Positions 38,641 through 49,597 of a stretch of DNA of 64,000 nt are shown piece after piece. Position numbers and translations under genes: made by a program. Below the pieces are notes generated by a model. The model worked only from the letters and a program-made list of their open reading frames with translations. It was not told the origin of the DNA and made no database searches. Source of the DNA: Pelargonium tetragonum (taxonomy: Eukaryota; Streptophyta; Magnoliopsida; Geraniales; Geraniaceae); contig JAYMTL010000004.1 of the NCBI GenBank assembly GCA_036897445.1, forward strand, positions 248,001 to 312,000, written 5' to 3'. How positions within the stretch are numbered: the first letter of the stretch is position 1; every line of letters begins with the position of its first letter.

Positions 38641-41016
38641 AGAAAGGGGCTGTCCTATCGCGTAGGGATATTGTACTAAAATAAGGTACTTACGTAAAGG
38701 GAGAACATCCCTGAGAAACTGTACCACTTATCTAACTCAAAAATCCTTACTCAACTAGAATGAGCTCCGCTTTTACTTTAAATTCTCCTTAAGCTTTTAA
38801 GAATGATAATTTTGCTCTATCTTTTTATAAAATGAATTGCTAAAGTAAAGAGGGAGGGTACCGAATTCTTGAGTATACTAAGTAACTCTTTGATTTCCAC
38901 AGCCTTTGCAGGAAGAAACAGCCTAATGGATTCGTAGAAATCCTATTACCTTAAACTAAAAAGGAGTCTTCTTAAGCTTAAGAATTTTCAATATCCTACA
39001 ACCCGGCGAACCCTTATGATACCAAGATACTGGTAGAAAAGTAAATTCACTTCGCTAATCTTCCTTCTGTTTCTGCATTGAAGGGGAGCAAAGCTAAACA
39101 GTAAAACAAGCAGCGAAAGGATACACCCTTTATTTAACTAGCCTATACTTACTTATTTATATAACCTTATTTCTCCTATGATATTCAGTTTCCCAAATCC
39201 CATTCGACGCCGAGGTGCCGATATAAACAACAAAACGGCCATAGAATTTCTAATTTTCAGTTTAGTATTAATTAAAAAGGGAATTCCCAGATATTTATCA
39301 CATTTATCACTATAAGCCCTTTTAAGAGTGAATGCCTCTAATTGCCCGGAACCCGGATTGGTTTTCAAAAGCTTAAAAAGAAACGATAGGAGGAATGCCA
39401 AAATAGACTCTAAGCAGAACTTTATTAAAGTGCAAAAGGTATGGCTGAGAGAAGAACTTTTTTGTCACAAGGTAGTAGATCTACAAATATTAGCCTTCCT
39501 TTAGCTTAATCAAAATGGGCGTATTCCCAGAAAACGTAAGAATAACCAAAGCAGCTAAGAGCCCCTACCCAAAGAGCTAGCCGAATAGAAAAAGGGGCTG
39601 TAGTAAGACACAAGATCGAATAAAATGAGAACGAAAGTATTCAGAAATTGGTTTGAAATCCTTATAGAACCTGAAACTTTCATTTTGAGAAAAGAAACCC
39701 CAAAGTTCTTTCTTTTCTATTTTTTAAGAGGCTTGCATCCAAACCCCCGCATGAGGCTCCCCTAGAAACTATAATTAGACTCAAAAAGTTCAAAGATTAG
39801 GTGTAGATTCAGAGCTATCAAATAAGCCTATAGGGCTACCTCTGACTATTAGTCATAAATACTGGCTTTTAGTTTCCTTCTCCTGTCGGGTTTAGTTGTA
39901 GAAATTTCTAGATTGATATTAAAAGTATAGGTAAATTTCAATTTATAGAAAGGTATTTAGTAAATGTAGAGCCGAAGTTTATTCATAAATGAGATCCTTT
40001 TTTGACTCATAATCTCCAAAAAAGGCTTTATTAGGATAAATCGAAACTCGTATCCTTGTAGGATCCCTGACAGAAGGGCCCTTTATCGATAGAAACCTGG
40101 TTACTTAGCCCCTTCGGAAAACCCAATTATATAACTCAGAAACGGATTCCTTTGCTTTCTCTTAGTCTTGTAGTCTTCCAGCCCTTGCTTATTAATACCC
40201 AGCCCAGTCCCTTGCAGCCTAACTCTTAACTGGAGCTAGACTCTGTACCCCGAATTCTCCATCTTATTCACAGCTCTTATAAGTATGAGAGATCAAAATG
40301 AAATACCTATACGAAAGCCTTAAGACTTAGGTTACCCACCAGATTTTATACCTAAACACCCCTGTTAAAAGTGCTAGGCCCTATTTCTCTCTCATATACT
40401 TTTTTCCTCATATTATAACTTTTGACTTCTTAAATATTAAGGAAGCTTTTGTTACGTCTAAGAGAAACTCTAATTAAAGACAAGTACGATATAGGGGGAA
40501 TCCCCGCTTTTGTCTTTGTCGAGTAGCCTAGTACTATCTCACCAGCTCACCTGGAAGGAGTAGCAGGAATCCCGTTAATTTAAGCTTTCAATTTCAAAAT
40601 CAGGGAACTCTATCTATTCTATTAGAATTCTATTTCTAATTTGCATTAACATTAACTTCTAGTCTGCTAAATTGAAAGAAAAAGTCAATCTCTAAAGAGA
40701 TACCTTTACCTTCGCTAAAAAAATACAAATAATAATTGACCCTTGTACTTAAAGTACCTCTTATATATAATGGGGAAAGGCTTTACTTATTGACCACTTA
40801 CTTAGAAGAGTATGGGACTCCACTAAATAATTAGAAACAAAATACTATTCTTCTTCAAAAGTTCCCGATCAAGGTTGTAGTAATACTGAGTACGAGTTGT
40901 TTTTGTATAGGGAAGTAACTTTGACTTTTGGATATTCGCTTTTTGTATACCTTTGAATGTGGTTTCCCAAGCTTTACCTTGTCATAATGTAGGTTTTTAC
41001 AAGTCTCCCTAGCTCT
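38641..41016. other. Gene-poor spacer
   Basis: No gene is supported. An 82-codon minus frame at 39153-39401 matches no family. The perfect palindrome GGGAATTCCC at 39279-39288 is a clear example of the short motif scattered through the window. Confidence 0.5.
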
Positions 41017-41058
41017 ACTCTCTCGAATCCGTTACTCTTTTACGCTTTTCGAGAGAGT
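41017..41058. other. Strong hairpin, 11-bp perfect stem, 20-base loop
   Basis: ACTCTCTCGAA (41017-41027) is exactly complementary to TTCGAGAGAGT (41048-41058), with a 20-base loop between. On the minus strand it lies just past the 5S-rRNA-like segment at 41101-41175, where a 3'-end processing stem-loop would sit; on the plus strand a T-run (TTTTT) follows within a few bases. With no firm gene beside it the role is open. Confidence 0.5.
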
Positions 41059-41100
41059 GATTTTTAGTCTTAGAATTAGAAAAAGTCTTTGTTATTTACT

Positions 41101-41175
41101 TCTTACCCGTTCCTCTAAGTGTTCGCTCGGGATGGGGTTTTGCCGCACCCCCTTCACCTCCCATCTCATGTATTT
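41101..41175 (-). rRNA. Possible 5S-rRNA-like fragment
   Basis: The minus strand reads GGTGAAGGGGG, then AAAACCCCATCCCGAG, then GAACACTTAGAGG. This follows the conserved centre of 5S rRNA (helix III and loop C, where bacteria and plastids have CCCATCCCGAAC followed by an AGTTAAG-like word), but with about four extra bases after CCCGA. GGGG/CCCC pairing at 41134-41137 with 41148-41151 could be helix III. I could not find closing 5' and 3' strands for helix I or convincing helices IV and V. It is local GC enrichment of some kind; 5S identity is tentative. Confidence 0.22.
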
Positions 41176-43266
41176 CCTAGCCTATGAAAGGGCAGGGTGC
41201 GTTTAGAGGTCTTTATATCTATAAATAAGAAAGACTTAGGAGCTCCCGGTCTAAAAACAAGTGAACTTATAGACAGTCAAGGGGCTTTAACTTAGGTACT
41301 TAACTCTAAGGAAAAAAACGAAATTCCTTACTTTAACTTTAGTTATCTTTCTTTTTCGAACCTGTTTAATGAATTCACGTAAGTAGACTAGGGGTGGCTC
41401 TGCCTTTTCAAGAGATGCGATTGCATTTTCCATTCTGTATAGGTTACACTAAAACCTTGGGGGGGTGCTTATGATATGACACAATAGCTTGGTATAATAT
41501 AATAATAGGGTTCTTTTTTGAGTTTATAGAATATAACTTATTTTGACAGCGCAGATACGGCATTAGTAGCCACACAGCCTTAAAACTCTCCTTTGTTTCC
41601 ATTTTCAGCGGTAGCGGTAGAATCGCAGGTAAGAACTAAAGTTTATTAAGAACATAAAGAAAGTTAAAGTTCTTATATACCGAAAATACAGGAAAACCAC
41701 AAAAAACTAAGGGCTGACATATAGAAAGAGTCTCCCATCTATTATTCATTCTTTTTTATAGATATAATTTGTAACACGTAACAGAGCAACACTGCACTAA
41801 AAGCTCCTGTATTAAATAGTGACAGATAAGTCTATTACGAAAACAAGAAACATGAGAAAGTAGCAAGTAGGATACTTGAAACTTGGGAGGTGGGTATAAA
41901 TATTGCGGGACTAGTTTCTCTTGAGTCTACCTTAATTGTTACCTACTTTTATTAAAGAAAATTCTTACTTACGAGACTAGCCCTATTGAAAGTTAAAAGC
42001 TTCCTATTTTCTCGAGGGATACCCTTTAACTTTATTTAATAAGAGACTTTTTTAGGTTCTTAGTAATAACATATATAAAGTCTAACCTTAAAAACTTCCG
42101 AGGGTTTATGATTTCCAACACCAGACATAGTATACAAAAAAGAGCAGGCCCTTTTGAAGAAATTCCAGTACCTAACCACTGTAAAAAGGCTTCAAAATCG
42201 TGGGGAATTCTACCTAATTTAATTAGTTCTAACTAGAATTACCTATTGCTTCTGCCTTAATCTTTATCATTACCTTTGTGATTTGTGAAGAGACCGAATT
42301 AGCAACTTCCTACTTTTTTTAAGCTTCCCTTTTTGGTTTAGAGCGGGGCAAAACCCGGTAATTATCGCATTAACATCTAAAGAATCTAGTTTTAGGGTCT
42401 CGTTTTAGATTACAAATCCTTTTAAACATTCTCCATAATTTAAATCTCCCCAAGAAACAAGGCCTAATTTCTAGAAACCTTTTTTACGATATTTATAACT
42501 CGGACTTCCTAACTAATGCAATTCAAATGCTTTCCGTAAAATCTTTTTAGTTCCAGCCTGTTTTCTCCATACTACTTTGGTTTGGCAATATCTGCTTACA
42601 AAAAACCTTTTACATTTTAAGGGTCTTTAACAAGTCCCATATTCCCTTTTTCGTAAGGAAAACCCTCGCAGTTAGTTCCAAGCACGTTTTATGTTTTCAG
42701 GCCTCTAGACAAAAGGTTAAGGAGCACGAATAATTAATATAGAGTCTTTTTTATAGCTTTTACTTTGTTGTTTTAAAATGGGCCCCTCCCCTAACCTAAT
42801 CAATGGGTATCCCAGCTCCAAGGGGCCTTTGCTTCATCTTAGCCCTTAGTATATCTGCGCTGCAATCTGTTCACTCTTTGAGTTGACTAAAATCAGATAA
42901 AAATTGAAAAGACAAGGGAGGCCACTAAAACTTATTCCTTACGCTTCTACAAGTCGATTTCTAAAAAGATAACCAAATATCAAAAAAAGGGAAGGCTTCT
43001 TTCAAATGAGGGTAAGTATCTAGACTCTCTATCTGGGAGTATCCCTGTTATAAGGGGAGCGCAATTCTGGGTCTCTTTTTGTTATAAATATACAGATTCT
43101 ATGCTTTTTATCTAAGATAAAAAGAGCTAAACTCCGGCACTAAAGTCAATTCCAAATGCAGAAAGGGGTCAAAACTTGAACTATGCGAAAAAACTAAAAA
43201 AAGGTAAGAGGTACTTACAAAGAAAACTAGTTTTAATTGGAGGTTTCAATTTGATCTACCCAGATT
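41176..43266. other. Gene-poor spacer
   Basis: No gene is supported. AGCGCAATTCTGGGT near 43058 recurs with one mismatch near 44089 (AGCGCAATTCTAGGT), a match near the chance limit. No hairpin or tandem repeat of note was seen. Confidence 0.5.
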
Positions 43267-43590
43267 ATGGTAAGCCAGGTTCCTAAAAATCTGGTACCTG
43301 TTTTAATATATCGAAATTCACACTACCTAGCCTGGTTTAAGGGTTTTTATAGCTCTTCTGAAGCGTCTCTTAGTGTGTACACATACTTGATTCTATATCT
43401 ATATAGAGTACTTTTAAGAGCCCTTATTAACTCGAGTAGAAAGATTCTTAAATTCTATTCGCGACAATTTAATAGAAATCCGTATAACAAGGGGGTAAAT
43501 AAAACTTTTGACTTCCCTATGTACCTCTCTAATAAAAACTGTAAGCTATACTATAGACTTCATATTCCCATCCCTTGCTTTGGAAAATGA
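43267..43590 (+). CDS. Hypothetical 107-residue basic protein
   Basis: This is the longest ATG-started frame in the window. The product is basic, with a hydrophobic aromatic segment around residues 39-52 (YTYLILYLYRVLLRAL) followed by a Lys/Arg/Asn-rich stretch. GGAGG occurs about 26 bases before the ATG, too far for a normal ribosome-binding site. No family is recognised and no paralogue is visible here. About one frame of this size is expected by chance. If real, it would be a small membrane-associated or RNA-binding protein; I doubt it. Confidence 0.18.
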   Translation: MVSQVPKNLVPVLIYRNSHYLAWFKGFYSSSEASLSVYTYLILYLYRVLLRALINSSRKILKFYSRQFNRNPYNKGVNKTFDFPMYLSNKNCKLYYRLHIPIPCFGK

Positions 43591-44596
43591 CCCCCTAAAT
43601 TAAGTCGCTAATATGGCGCAGAAGTTCTCTTAGATAAATGTATTAACAAAAGTACATTTTGCAGAAAGGTAGAAGAGTAAGCCCTCTTTAGCTTAACCAT
43701 AGATTCAAAACCTTTTATACAAAGTTTAGGTAGGAATTCTTTTACTATATAGTAGCCATCTTTACCGAAGAAATAGTATTAACTATTACTCCTTATACGC
43801 TTACTTTCTACCAATCTGGAGAATTTAACCCGGCCTCTTCATTGAGGTCGACCCTTGTACTACTTGCTAGTCCTACGTCAAAAATGGCTAAAGAGTCGCA
43901 AAGGTTTTATTTATATAGTTGCTTTTACCGGAACCCCTTATTAGATTAGAGAATTCGTGTAAATTTCTATTTTACCCCTAAATCTAGTCTAACTTAAGTT
44001 GATCCTAAACAACTAGGAGATTTTCTTACCTTTCTTTAATATATTTCAGCCTACTACAGAATAGGGGAAGCTTTTATCCTAGTATACAGCGCAATTCTAG
44101 GTACCCCATTTTACAGATCTCCGAAATTGAATTTAAAGGATCTCTCTGCAGCTACGACTTGACATTTAGCGAATGTTATATAAAAATCTCAGGCGAGCCT
44201 CATAAGAAAGCTTAATACTAAGAAGTTCTAAGGTAAAGCCCCTCTATCACGAGTTTACCCTTGGCGGAATATCTGCTATCTTACTTCCCCCAACTTGACT
44301 ACGGAGGAGCACAAGGAAATGTGAGGAGGGGCTCTTGGGTTCTTTGAAAGGTATATTATAGATTTGGGTGTAGGCAGAGTCCTTGATACAAAGATACAAT
44401 AACGAGCATAAATGAAATGAAGTACGGAGTCCGAGCACCCTGCAGTTTTACAAAATTGAGAGGAACCCCGGATAACAAGATATTACCAAAAAGCGAAGTC
44501 TACCTTGGTTACATAACTAGAGAAAAATTGAGTTTTCATTTCCTCTAAAGTCTACAAGGGATTTCACCTTTACTTGGCTGTGTAACTCCACAACCC

Positions 44597-44840
44597 CTAA
44601 AATACTCTATACTTTCTTTCTCTAGCACCTATCCAACAAGAAAAAGCTCTAAGGTAAAAACTACTATGTTTTAGAATTCCCCTTTTCTTTGGAAAACCCT
44701 GACAGGATATAACAGCAGGAAAAAATGAAGTGTTAGTGTTCCTATAATGTAAGTAGGTATATCTCAAACCACTAATACTACGCATTACCTCCGCTTCGCT
44801 TTTTTCGGTACGAAGGGCTTACTCCTGGACTCCCTAAGCA
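44597..44840 (-). repeat. R1 family, copy D2 (leader, then short frame)
   Basis: Directly downstream of copy D on the minus strand, the spacer and a GC-rich word (AAGCGAAGCGGAGG) lead into TAATG with ATG at 44785-44783. The first 21 bases match copy B exactly. The frame from this ATG runs 62 codons (44785-44597), starting MRSISGLRYTYLHYRN, while B starts MRSISCLNTY, so the first six codons agree except one. After about 22 codons the sequence no longer resembles R1 bodies. It is a second unit in tandem with D, truncated or diverged after the leader. Confidence 0.5.
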
Positions 44841-45180
44841 AGCTTACCTCCTTTTCGGTAAAAGCAGAAGCAAGAGGCGAGCTTGCTTGGACTAAGACTA
44901 TCTATTAACTATACTTAACTTACTATACATAAGCTACACTAGCTACAACAGGGAATCCTAATAACAATAAGACAAGAACCCATAGTACAGCTACGGGGAA
45001 CTATAAAGAAGCCCCTACAATTCCTAATAATAAGAGAGGTATAGCTATGATACAGACTAATAAGAAACAGATAGTTCTAAAGAAAAGCAAGTCAGTAACG
45101 AAGGTGTGTCTATAGTGTATGAATGTACTCTTATAATTACTCTATACATTAACCTCCTTCATAAGCCTTCCGTCGGGAAT
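44840..45180 (-). repeat. R1 family, copy D (leader, body, tail, spacer)
   Basis: On the minus strand CCCGACGG is followed by AAGGAGGTTAATG (ATG at 45149-45147); a second ATG at 45162 starts the frame that stays open best. That frame runs 79 codons to 44923 with two internal TAG and reads HYRHTFVTDLLFF, then two long hydrophobic segments (CIIAIPLLLLGIVGASL and VLWVLVLLLLGFPVVAS). Two transmembrane helices would be a natural reading. The tail holds GTCTTAGTC (44898-44890) and the spacer 44871-44847 matches copy A at 24 of 25 bases. AAGGAGG-TTA-ATG looks like a Shine-Dalgarno and start, but the favoured frame is offset from that ATG by one base. Confidence 0.55.
44923..45162 (-). pseudogene. 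Small two-helix membrane-protein-like frame in R1-D
   Basis: The frame from ATG 45162 has 79 codons before TAG at 44925-44923, with TAG at codons 7 and 54. About 5-6 stops would be expected by chance. The peptide between is an unbroken amphipathic start followed by two hydrophobic segments of 17 or more residues, with codon choice (GTA, TTA, GCT) unlike the surrounding spacer. Explanations are a decayed gene, or a gene in a code where TAG is sense, as in some green-algal mitochondria. No known protein is recognised. Confidence 0.35.
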
Positions 45181-45559
45181 AGTAATGTATAATCTTACTT
45201 AGTTAGAATCCTCCAATGTTTAACTACAGAGTACGGAAGGAATCCCTTTTAGATTTAGAGATTTAGACTAATACACTCTTAAAAAACCAGCAAGCTATCA
45301 TAGTTCTTAGTATATAAAGATTTTGAAAGCCTCTCTAACCCTACTAAAGCACTCTTAACAACTATAAGCGAAAAGTAACTAAACCCAGAATTTTGATATT
45401 TATCATTTATCAGATCCATAAAAAGTAAAGTCAGCCGGTACGACACACTAAAGTACTCCAAATTCCCGCGGGTTCAAGTGCCCTTTTTAGGCACTTTTAA
45501 GAGAGAAACTTTTTGACTGCTTCCTTCATTTTTGTAAATAATGCACTTTTTGCGGATTT
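45163..45559. other. Spacer between head-to-head R1 copies, with hairpin
   Basis: Copies D (minus) and E (plus) start back to back about 435 bases apart. The spacer holds the hairpin 45476-45496 (AAGTGCC/GGCACTT, loop CTTTTTA, then TT) and, just before it, GTCAGCCGGTACGAC and CGCGGGTTCAAGTG, which resemble a D-arm and T-loop but do not fold as a tRNA. A divergent promoter would be expected here if the copies are expressed; I see no defining box. A 60-codon minus frame at 45279-45461 appears incidental. Confidence 0.35.
45476..45496. other. Hairpin, 7-bp perfect stem
   Basis: AAGTGCC (45476-45482) pairs exactly with GGCACTT (45490-45496) over a seven-base loop, followed by TT. It is short but G+C-balanced and carries T-rich sequence in loop and trailer. 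It could end a transcript from the left; none is identified. Confidence 0.4.
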
Positions 45560-45860
45560 TGACTTTTCGAAGAAGAAGACTCAGAATCACTTAGGTAATG
45601 TCCAACGGAAAAAAGATTGATTGTATTTGTTTGATTGAATTAGGGGATTGCTTTACTTGCTTTGTTAAGAGCTAGACTTTCTATCTGTATATGAGCTATT
45701 ATACCTTGTTGTTTCTTATTTGTTAGTATTAGGAGAGTAAGGGTAAGTAAGAGAGAGCTATAGGCATTGTACTACTCTTGTAGCTTATGGTTTACTGTAG
45801 CTATGCTCTATTGTCTTATTGTAGCCAGTTTCTTATTCCTGTTATATAACCCCCTTTAAA
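45560..45860 (+). repeat. R1 family, copy E (leader and body)
   Basis: TTAGGTAATG gives ATG at 45598-45600. The frame from it is open for 25 codons to TAG. Beyond it, TFYLYMSYYTLLFLI aligns in frame with TFYLYLLYYSYTLLFLI of copy B, so the body is clearly shared. The end carries TATTGTAGCCAG, and another frame there gives AMLYCLIVASFLFLLYN, matching the AMLIVASLFALM end of copy A. E lies divergent to D, and copy 2 of R3 follows it at 45892. In-frame stops and frame changes indicate decay if the standard code applies. Confidence 0.5.
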
Positions 45861-45891
45861 CCATCTTAAGAGACCCTTAAACTAAGATTTT

Positions 45892-45926
45892 CACCATTCT
45901 AGATAACAACTTCGATATTATTTCTT
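45892..45926 (+). repeat. Short dispersed repeat R3, copy 2
   Basis: CCATTCTAGATAACAACT at 45894-45911 repeats 1368-1385 exactly with similar flanks. It begins about 30 bases after the end of R1-E, but copy 1 at 1.37 kb has no R1 unit beside it that I can see. Confidence 0.5.
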
Positions 45927-48900
45927 TTTAATCCGGATCCCTAGCCCTTTCCTTTTGAAAGTCTTGACTTTTTAATGTAAAATATCTAAAATTTTTATTC
46001 CAAAAATTTAGGTTTAAGTGTTAAGCTGCCTAGAAAGAAAAAGGTAAGGGTTGAAAAATCATACATACAAAAGAGACCCCTATTTACGCATTGCAAGGGG
46101 TAGAGAAAGTAGAAATATAATAAGCCAAGACTTTTTTTATTAAAATTTATATACAAAGAGAAAGTAATAAGCAGGGATTTTCTCTTTATTGAGTGATTGT
46201 CGATTATCTGCAATTCCAACAAGGCTTTCCACCACAACCAACTAAAAGTAACCCGTTTTGTATAAAGAATATACATTATATTGAATGCGCGTGCTTTTTA
46301 GCTTTCCCGAATGATACCAAGTATGCTGACTAAAAGCTTTTTACATGGCATTGCTGCTCGACTATAAGTAAGACTAACCCTTTATGACTCCCAAAAAAGC
46401 TCCCTTATAGAACTAATAAAAGCTTCTTTCTATTCTACGAATCTCCTCTCCAGTCTTACTTAGACCTCTATTAGACCTTATAAAGAAGCCTTTGGCAAAG
46501 GAAGTTCTCCCTTTTAACTAATGGAAAAATCAAAACCCGGTATTAAAGAAAGACAGTGTACCAAGCTCCAGCAAAATCCTTGTAAAAAGTACTTCAAAGC
46601 TATCTAGAAGTCAGGATATTCTTTGGATGTTTTTGTCGAAGCCCTAGGGAAATATAGGCCGCAAGTCTTCCCTGTGTTAAGAGGATTTTACTAGTATCGA
46701 TCAAGCCATCTTTTTCTTTTTTTAAATCCATTGTATGGCCCCTTTCGTGCGTTATAACAAAAATTTAGATACCTTTGCACGATTTTTTCTACAGTTTCAC
46801 TTTTTAAGCAAAAAGTACTTTAAATTTACCAATCAAGAGCTCCCTTTTGTAAGAAGAGTAGATAGTTTATAGGTAACTTTTGGTTTGATACGACAGATTT
46901 TAATGCAAAGCTTATTTACTCACTCAGTTAGAAAGAACTAAAGGAAAAACAGAACTACTATTATATTACGCTTCACTTAAAGGAGAGAGGATACCGGAAA
47001 ACTTGTTGATAAATCATAGCTCTTACAACAGTAACGAAATTCTTTAGGGATACTACGCTAGATTTTTGCTTTTAGAATACAAAGTAGAAAAGGGAATTCC
47101 TTTCTTAAAAGATAAAAGAATAAGCCTTTTTTTGCCCTGTAAAACTTGCCGGAGGAGGTCCTCTTTATAAAAAGGCGAAATACCTAGGTTTAACCTTTGT
47201 TAATATAGGGAATTTTTGTTGTTATAGCTCATCAAAATAAGGGCCTCTAGCTTCAGTATAAAGATATTAGAAAGGGTTGACTTTATATCCCGAAAACCCG
47301 AGGGAGGGGCTCCTGCAGCTTAGCCAAGGAAGTTTTTTAACCAAATTCGTAAGAGTTAGCAAGAGCTCCAGCGCTTATATTTCTCTTTTTCTTAATAGCT
47401 CTGAACTGGTAAAAACCCTCACTTTTTAATAAACATTTAAGGATAAGTTAAACCCTTATGGAAGTGTATTGTTAAAATAAGACATATCGAAGACACAAAG
47501 AATTTTTTTTGAAGTCGTAAACTTGGACTTAGACTCTGCTGAAAGTAGGTAAGGGATAACTTGTAAAAGGAAAGGCAACAAAAGCACAAAAATTTCCTAA
47601 GACTTTGTTAGAGGATCAAACTCACACCTATAGTATATAAAGTATAAAACTCGGCCCTAAAAAACTTTATAAGCCAAAAAGAAAGGCAAACCCTAGCCTA
47701 GTCCCCTTTTCTTATATTCCTGTTTACTAAAATTCTTTCTAATTCTTATAATAAATAAGAGCCTCTCCTTGAGTCAAACTCGGGGCATAGGATTGACTCT
47801 AATAAGAACCTGTAAAGAGCAGTAGCTGGGATTGAAAAAGAAAAAAGCCTTATACTCAGCTTATCTTTCCTATATTCCAAGAGAGCTTCTTACACTAACT
47901 TTTTCCTACAGGGCAAGGTATAAGCCCTCATAAACTAGGAAGTTCCAACTTAAAAATTTCTTATGTAAGGTTTTTTCTTACAAAAAAATTGACTTAAAAG
48001 GGTTGGCCTAAGGTATTCTTCAGGCCCTTTTCTAACAGTAAGAAAAGCTCTTGGGGACCCCGACTATGACTATCCCTAAAAGCGGGCACCAATTCTAAGT
48101 ATATCCACTGGCGCTAGGGAGTACAGGTATCCCGAATCTCTAAAGTCTGTACTAAAAAAGAACATCTAAACACCAAAAAATGACTCTAAAAGAAAGTCTC
48201 CCTTATAATGTAATGGAACAAATCTACTTCTACACTACATGAACCTGGGAATCCCCGGGCGTAAAGGAACGCCCATAAGTCTAACTGTACAAGTACCCGC
48301 AAGTATATGATATAACTTTAAGGATAAGATCCCCCTTTTTTAATGAAAGCTTAAATAGACGGGAGCTCCTCTATTCACAATGTGGTTTACCAAGCCTCTC
48401 ATTTGTTGAGTAATAAAAAGTTTTCCTTTTACAAAAGGCTTTTTTCCTAGGGAAGTGTTAAAGCTAAGGACAGAATTCTGTACGGGAAACCCTTAGCTTA
48501 AGCTTTGTAGTATAAGAAGTTGGAATCACTTAAGTAGATAGAAATCTCTTATTCAGTTACAGAGGGACTTGAATTGAAAGAGCTGTCCGTGAGATTAAAC
48601 CAAATCCCTAATTGTATCAAACCCCTAATCTTAGTTAACAAAAGGAATCCTTCTTTCTTACTACCTACTTTCACTACAAAATAAAGTCCTTATTGGAATC
48701 CTTTTCCTTCTGAAAAAAGCCTCACAAGACTTCCCCTTTTACAAGTCCTTATACGTTAAAACTATTCCGGGGTTTTAACATGAGGTTCAAAATTTAGAAA
48801 TTATATTAAGTAGTTGGTTTCTAAAACTATAACTAGAATTAAGAATTAATAGAAGCTTTTTTTAAGGTACTCCATGAAGCCGATCTATAGGTAAGGTGTA

Positions 48901-49553
48901 TATTATCCTTCTAGAATGAAAATCCGGACCCAGGTAGAGGACCCGCGAGTTTCCTAATTGCGATAGCAAACACTTTATATAAATATATTTATAAGCCTTG
49001 AACTTGAAATCCTGTACACTTTAAAGGCCTCCATAGTAACGAGTTAGAAGCTTTTAAGCAATGTGTACCCTGGGTTTTAAAGTAAACGGAAATTTCATTA
49101 CTTTGATATTTTAAGCCTTTGTAATATCTGGAGCTTCAAACTGTAAAGTCCTTTGGGAAGGCGCTAGGAAACGGGTTTCAGACGGGTCTTATAATATATA
49201 CTAGAATCTACAATATTTAGATTTAGACAATAACGCACTACAAAATGAAATAGAGCTTTAGCCTTTACTTGTTAGTAAGGAAATCGCCGTGTAGAAGTCG
49301 TTTAATTGGGGGCTTTCAGTTTTATCTCTTCAAGATTTCAAGATAAGGGTTGCTAAAGTCATTTGTTTTCCGGTAAAAGTGGCAGAAATAAAGGGAAGCT
49401 TTCTTTTTTCCCGATCTAATTCTAATTAATATAGTGGAGTTTAGAAACGGAGATATGTAGAGTTCTGGTTTAGTAGTACTCAACCTTAATTGGATGTTTC
49501 GGGATAAAGTAAATAGTTATTAAGATGGAGATTAAGAAAGCAAGTAAGAAGTA
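45927..49553. other. Gene-poor spacer
   Basis: No gene is supported. A 93-codon minus frame at 45995-46276 has aromatic and hydrophobic composition but no family resemblance. AAAAGGGAATTCCTTT at 47088-47103 is a clear case of the scattered near-palindrome. The hairpin GGGCGT/ACGCCC with loop AAAGGA lies at 48257-48274. Confidence 0.5.
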
Positions 49554-49597
49554 GGTTGTAGTTCTGCGCTCTCAGTTTTAACTGTTTATGAGTAAGA
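49554..49597 (+). repeat. Short dispersed repeat R2, copy 2
   Basis: Bases 49554-49591 match 21719-21756 at 34 of 38 positions without gaps, with a perfect core of 24 bases (49568-49591) that starts GCTCTCAG and contains the inverted repeat CAGTTTTAACTG. A 24-base exact match is far beyond chance for this window. The shared frame reads SALSVLTVYE before TAA. Where copy 1 has TAG, this copy has GCG. Similarity stops right after the core. Confidence 0.7.

Noticed and set aside
45420-45490. tRNA suggested by GTCAGCCGGTACGAC, CTCCAAA and GGGTTCAAGTG
   Set aside because: The anticodon and T stems do not pair; the 3' part is better explained as the simple hairpin at 45476-45496.
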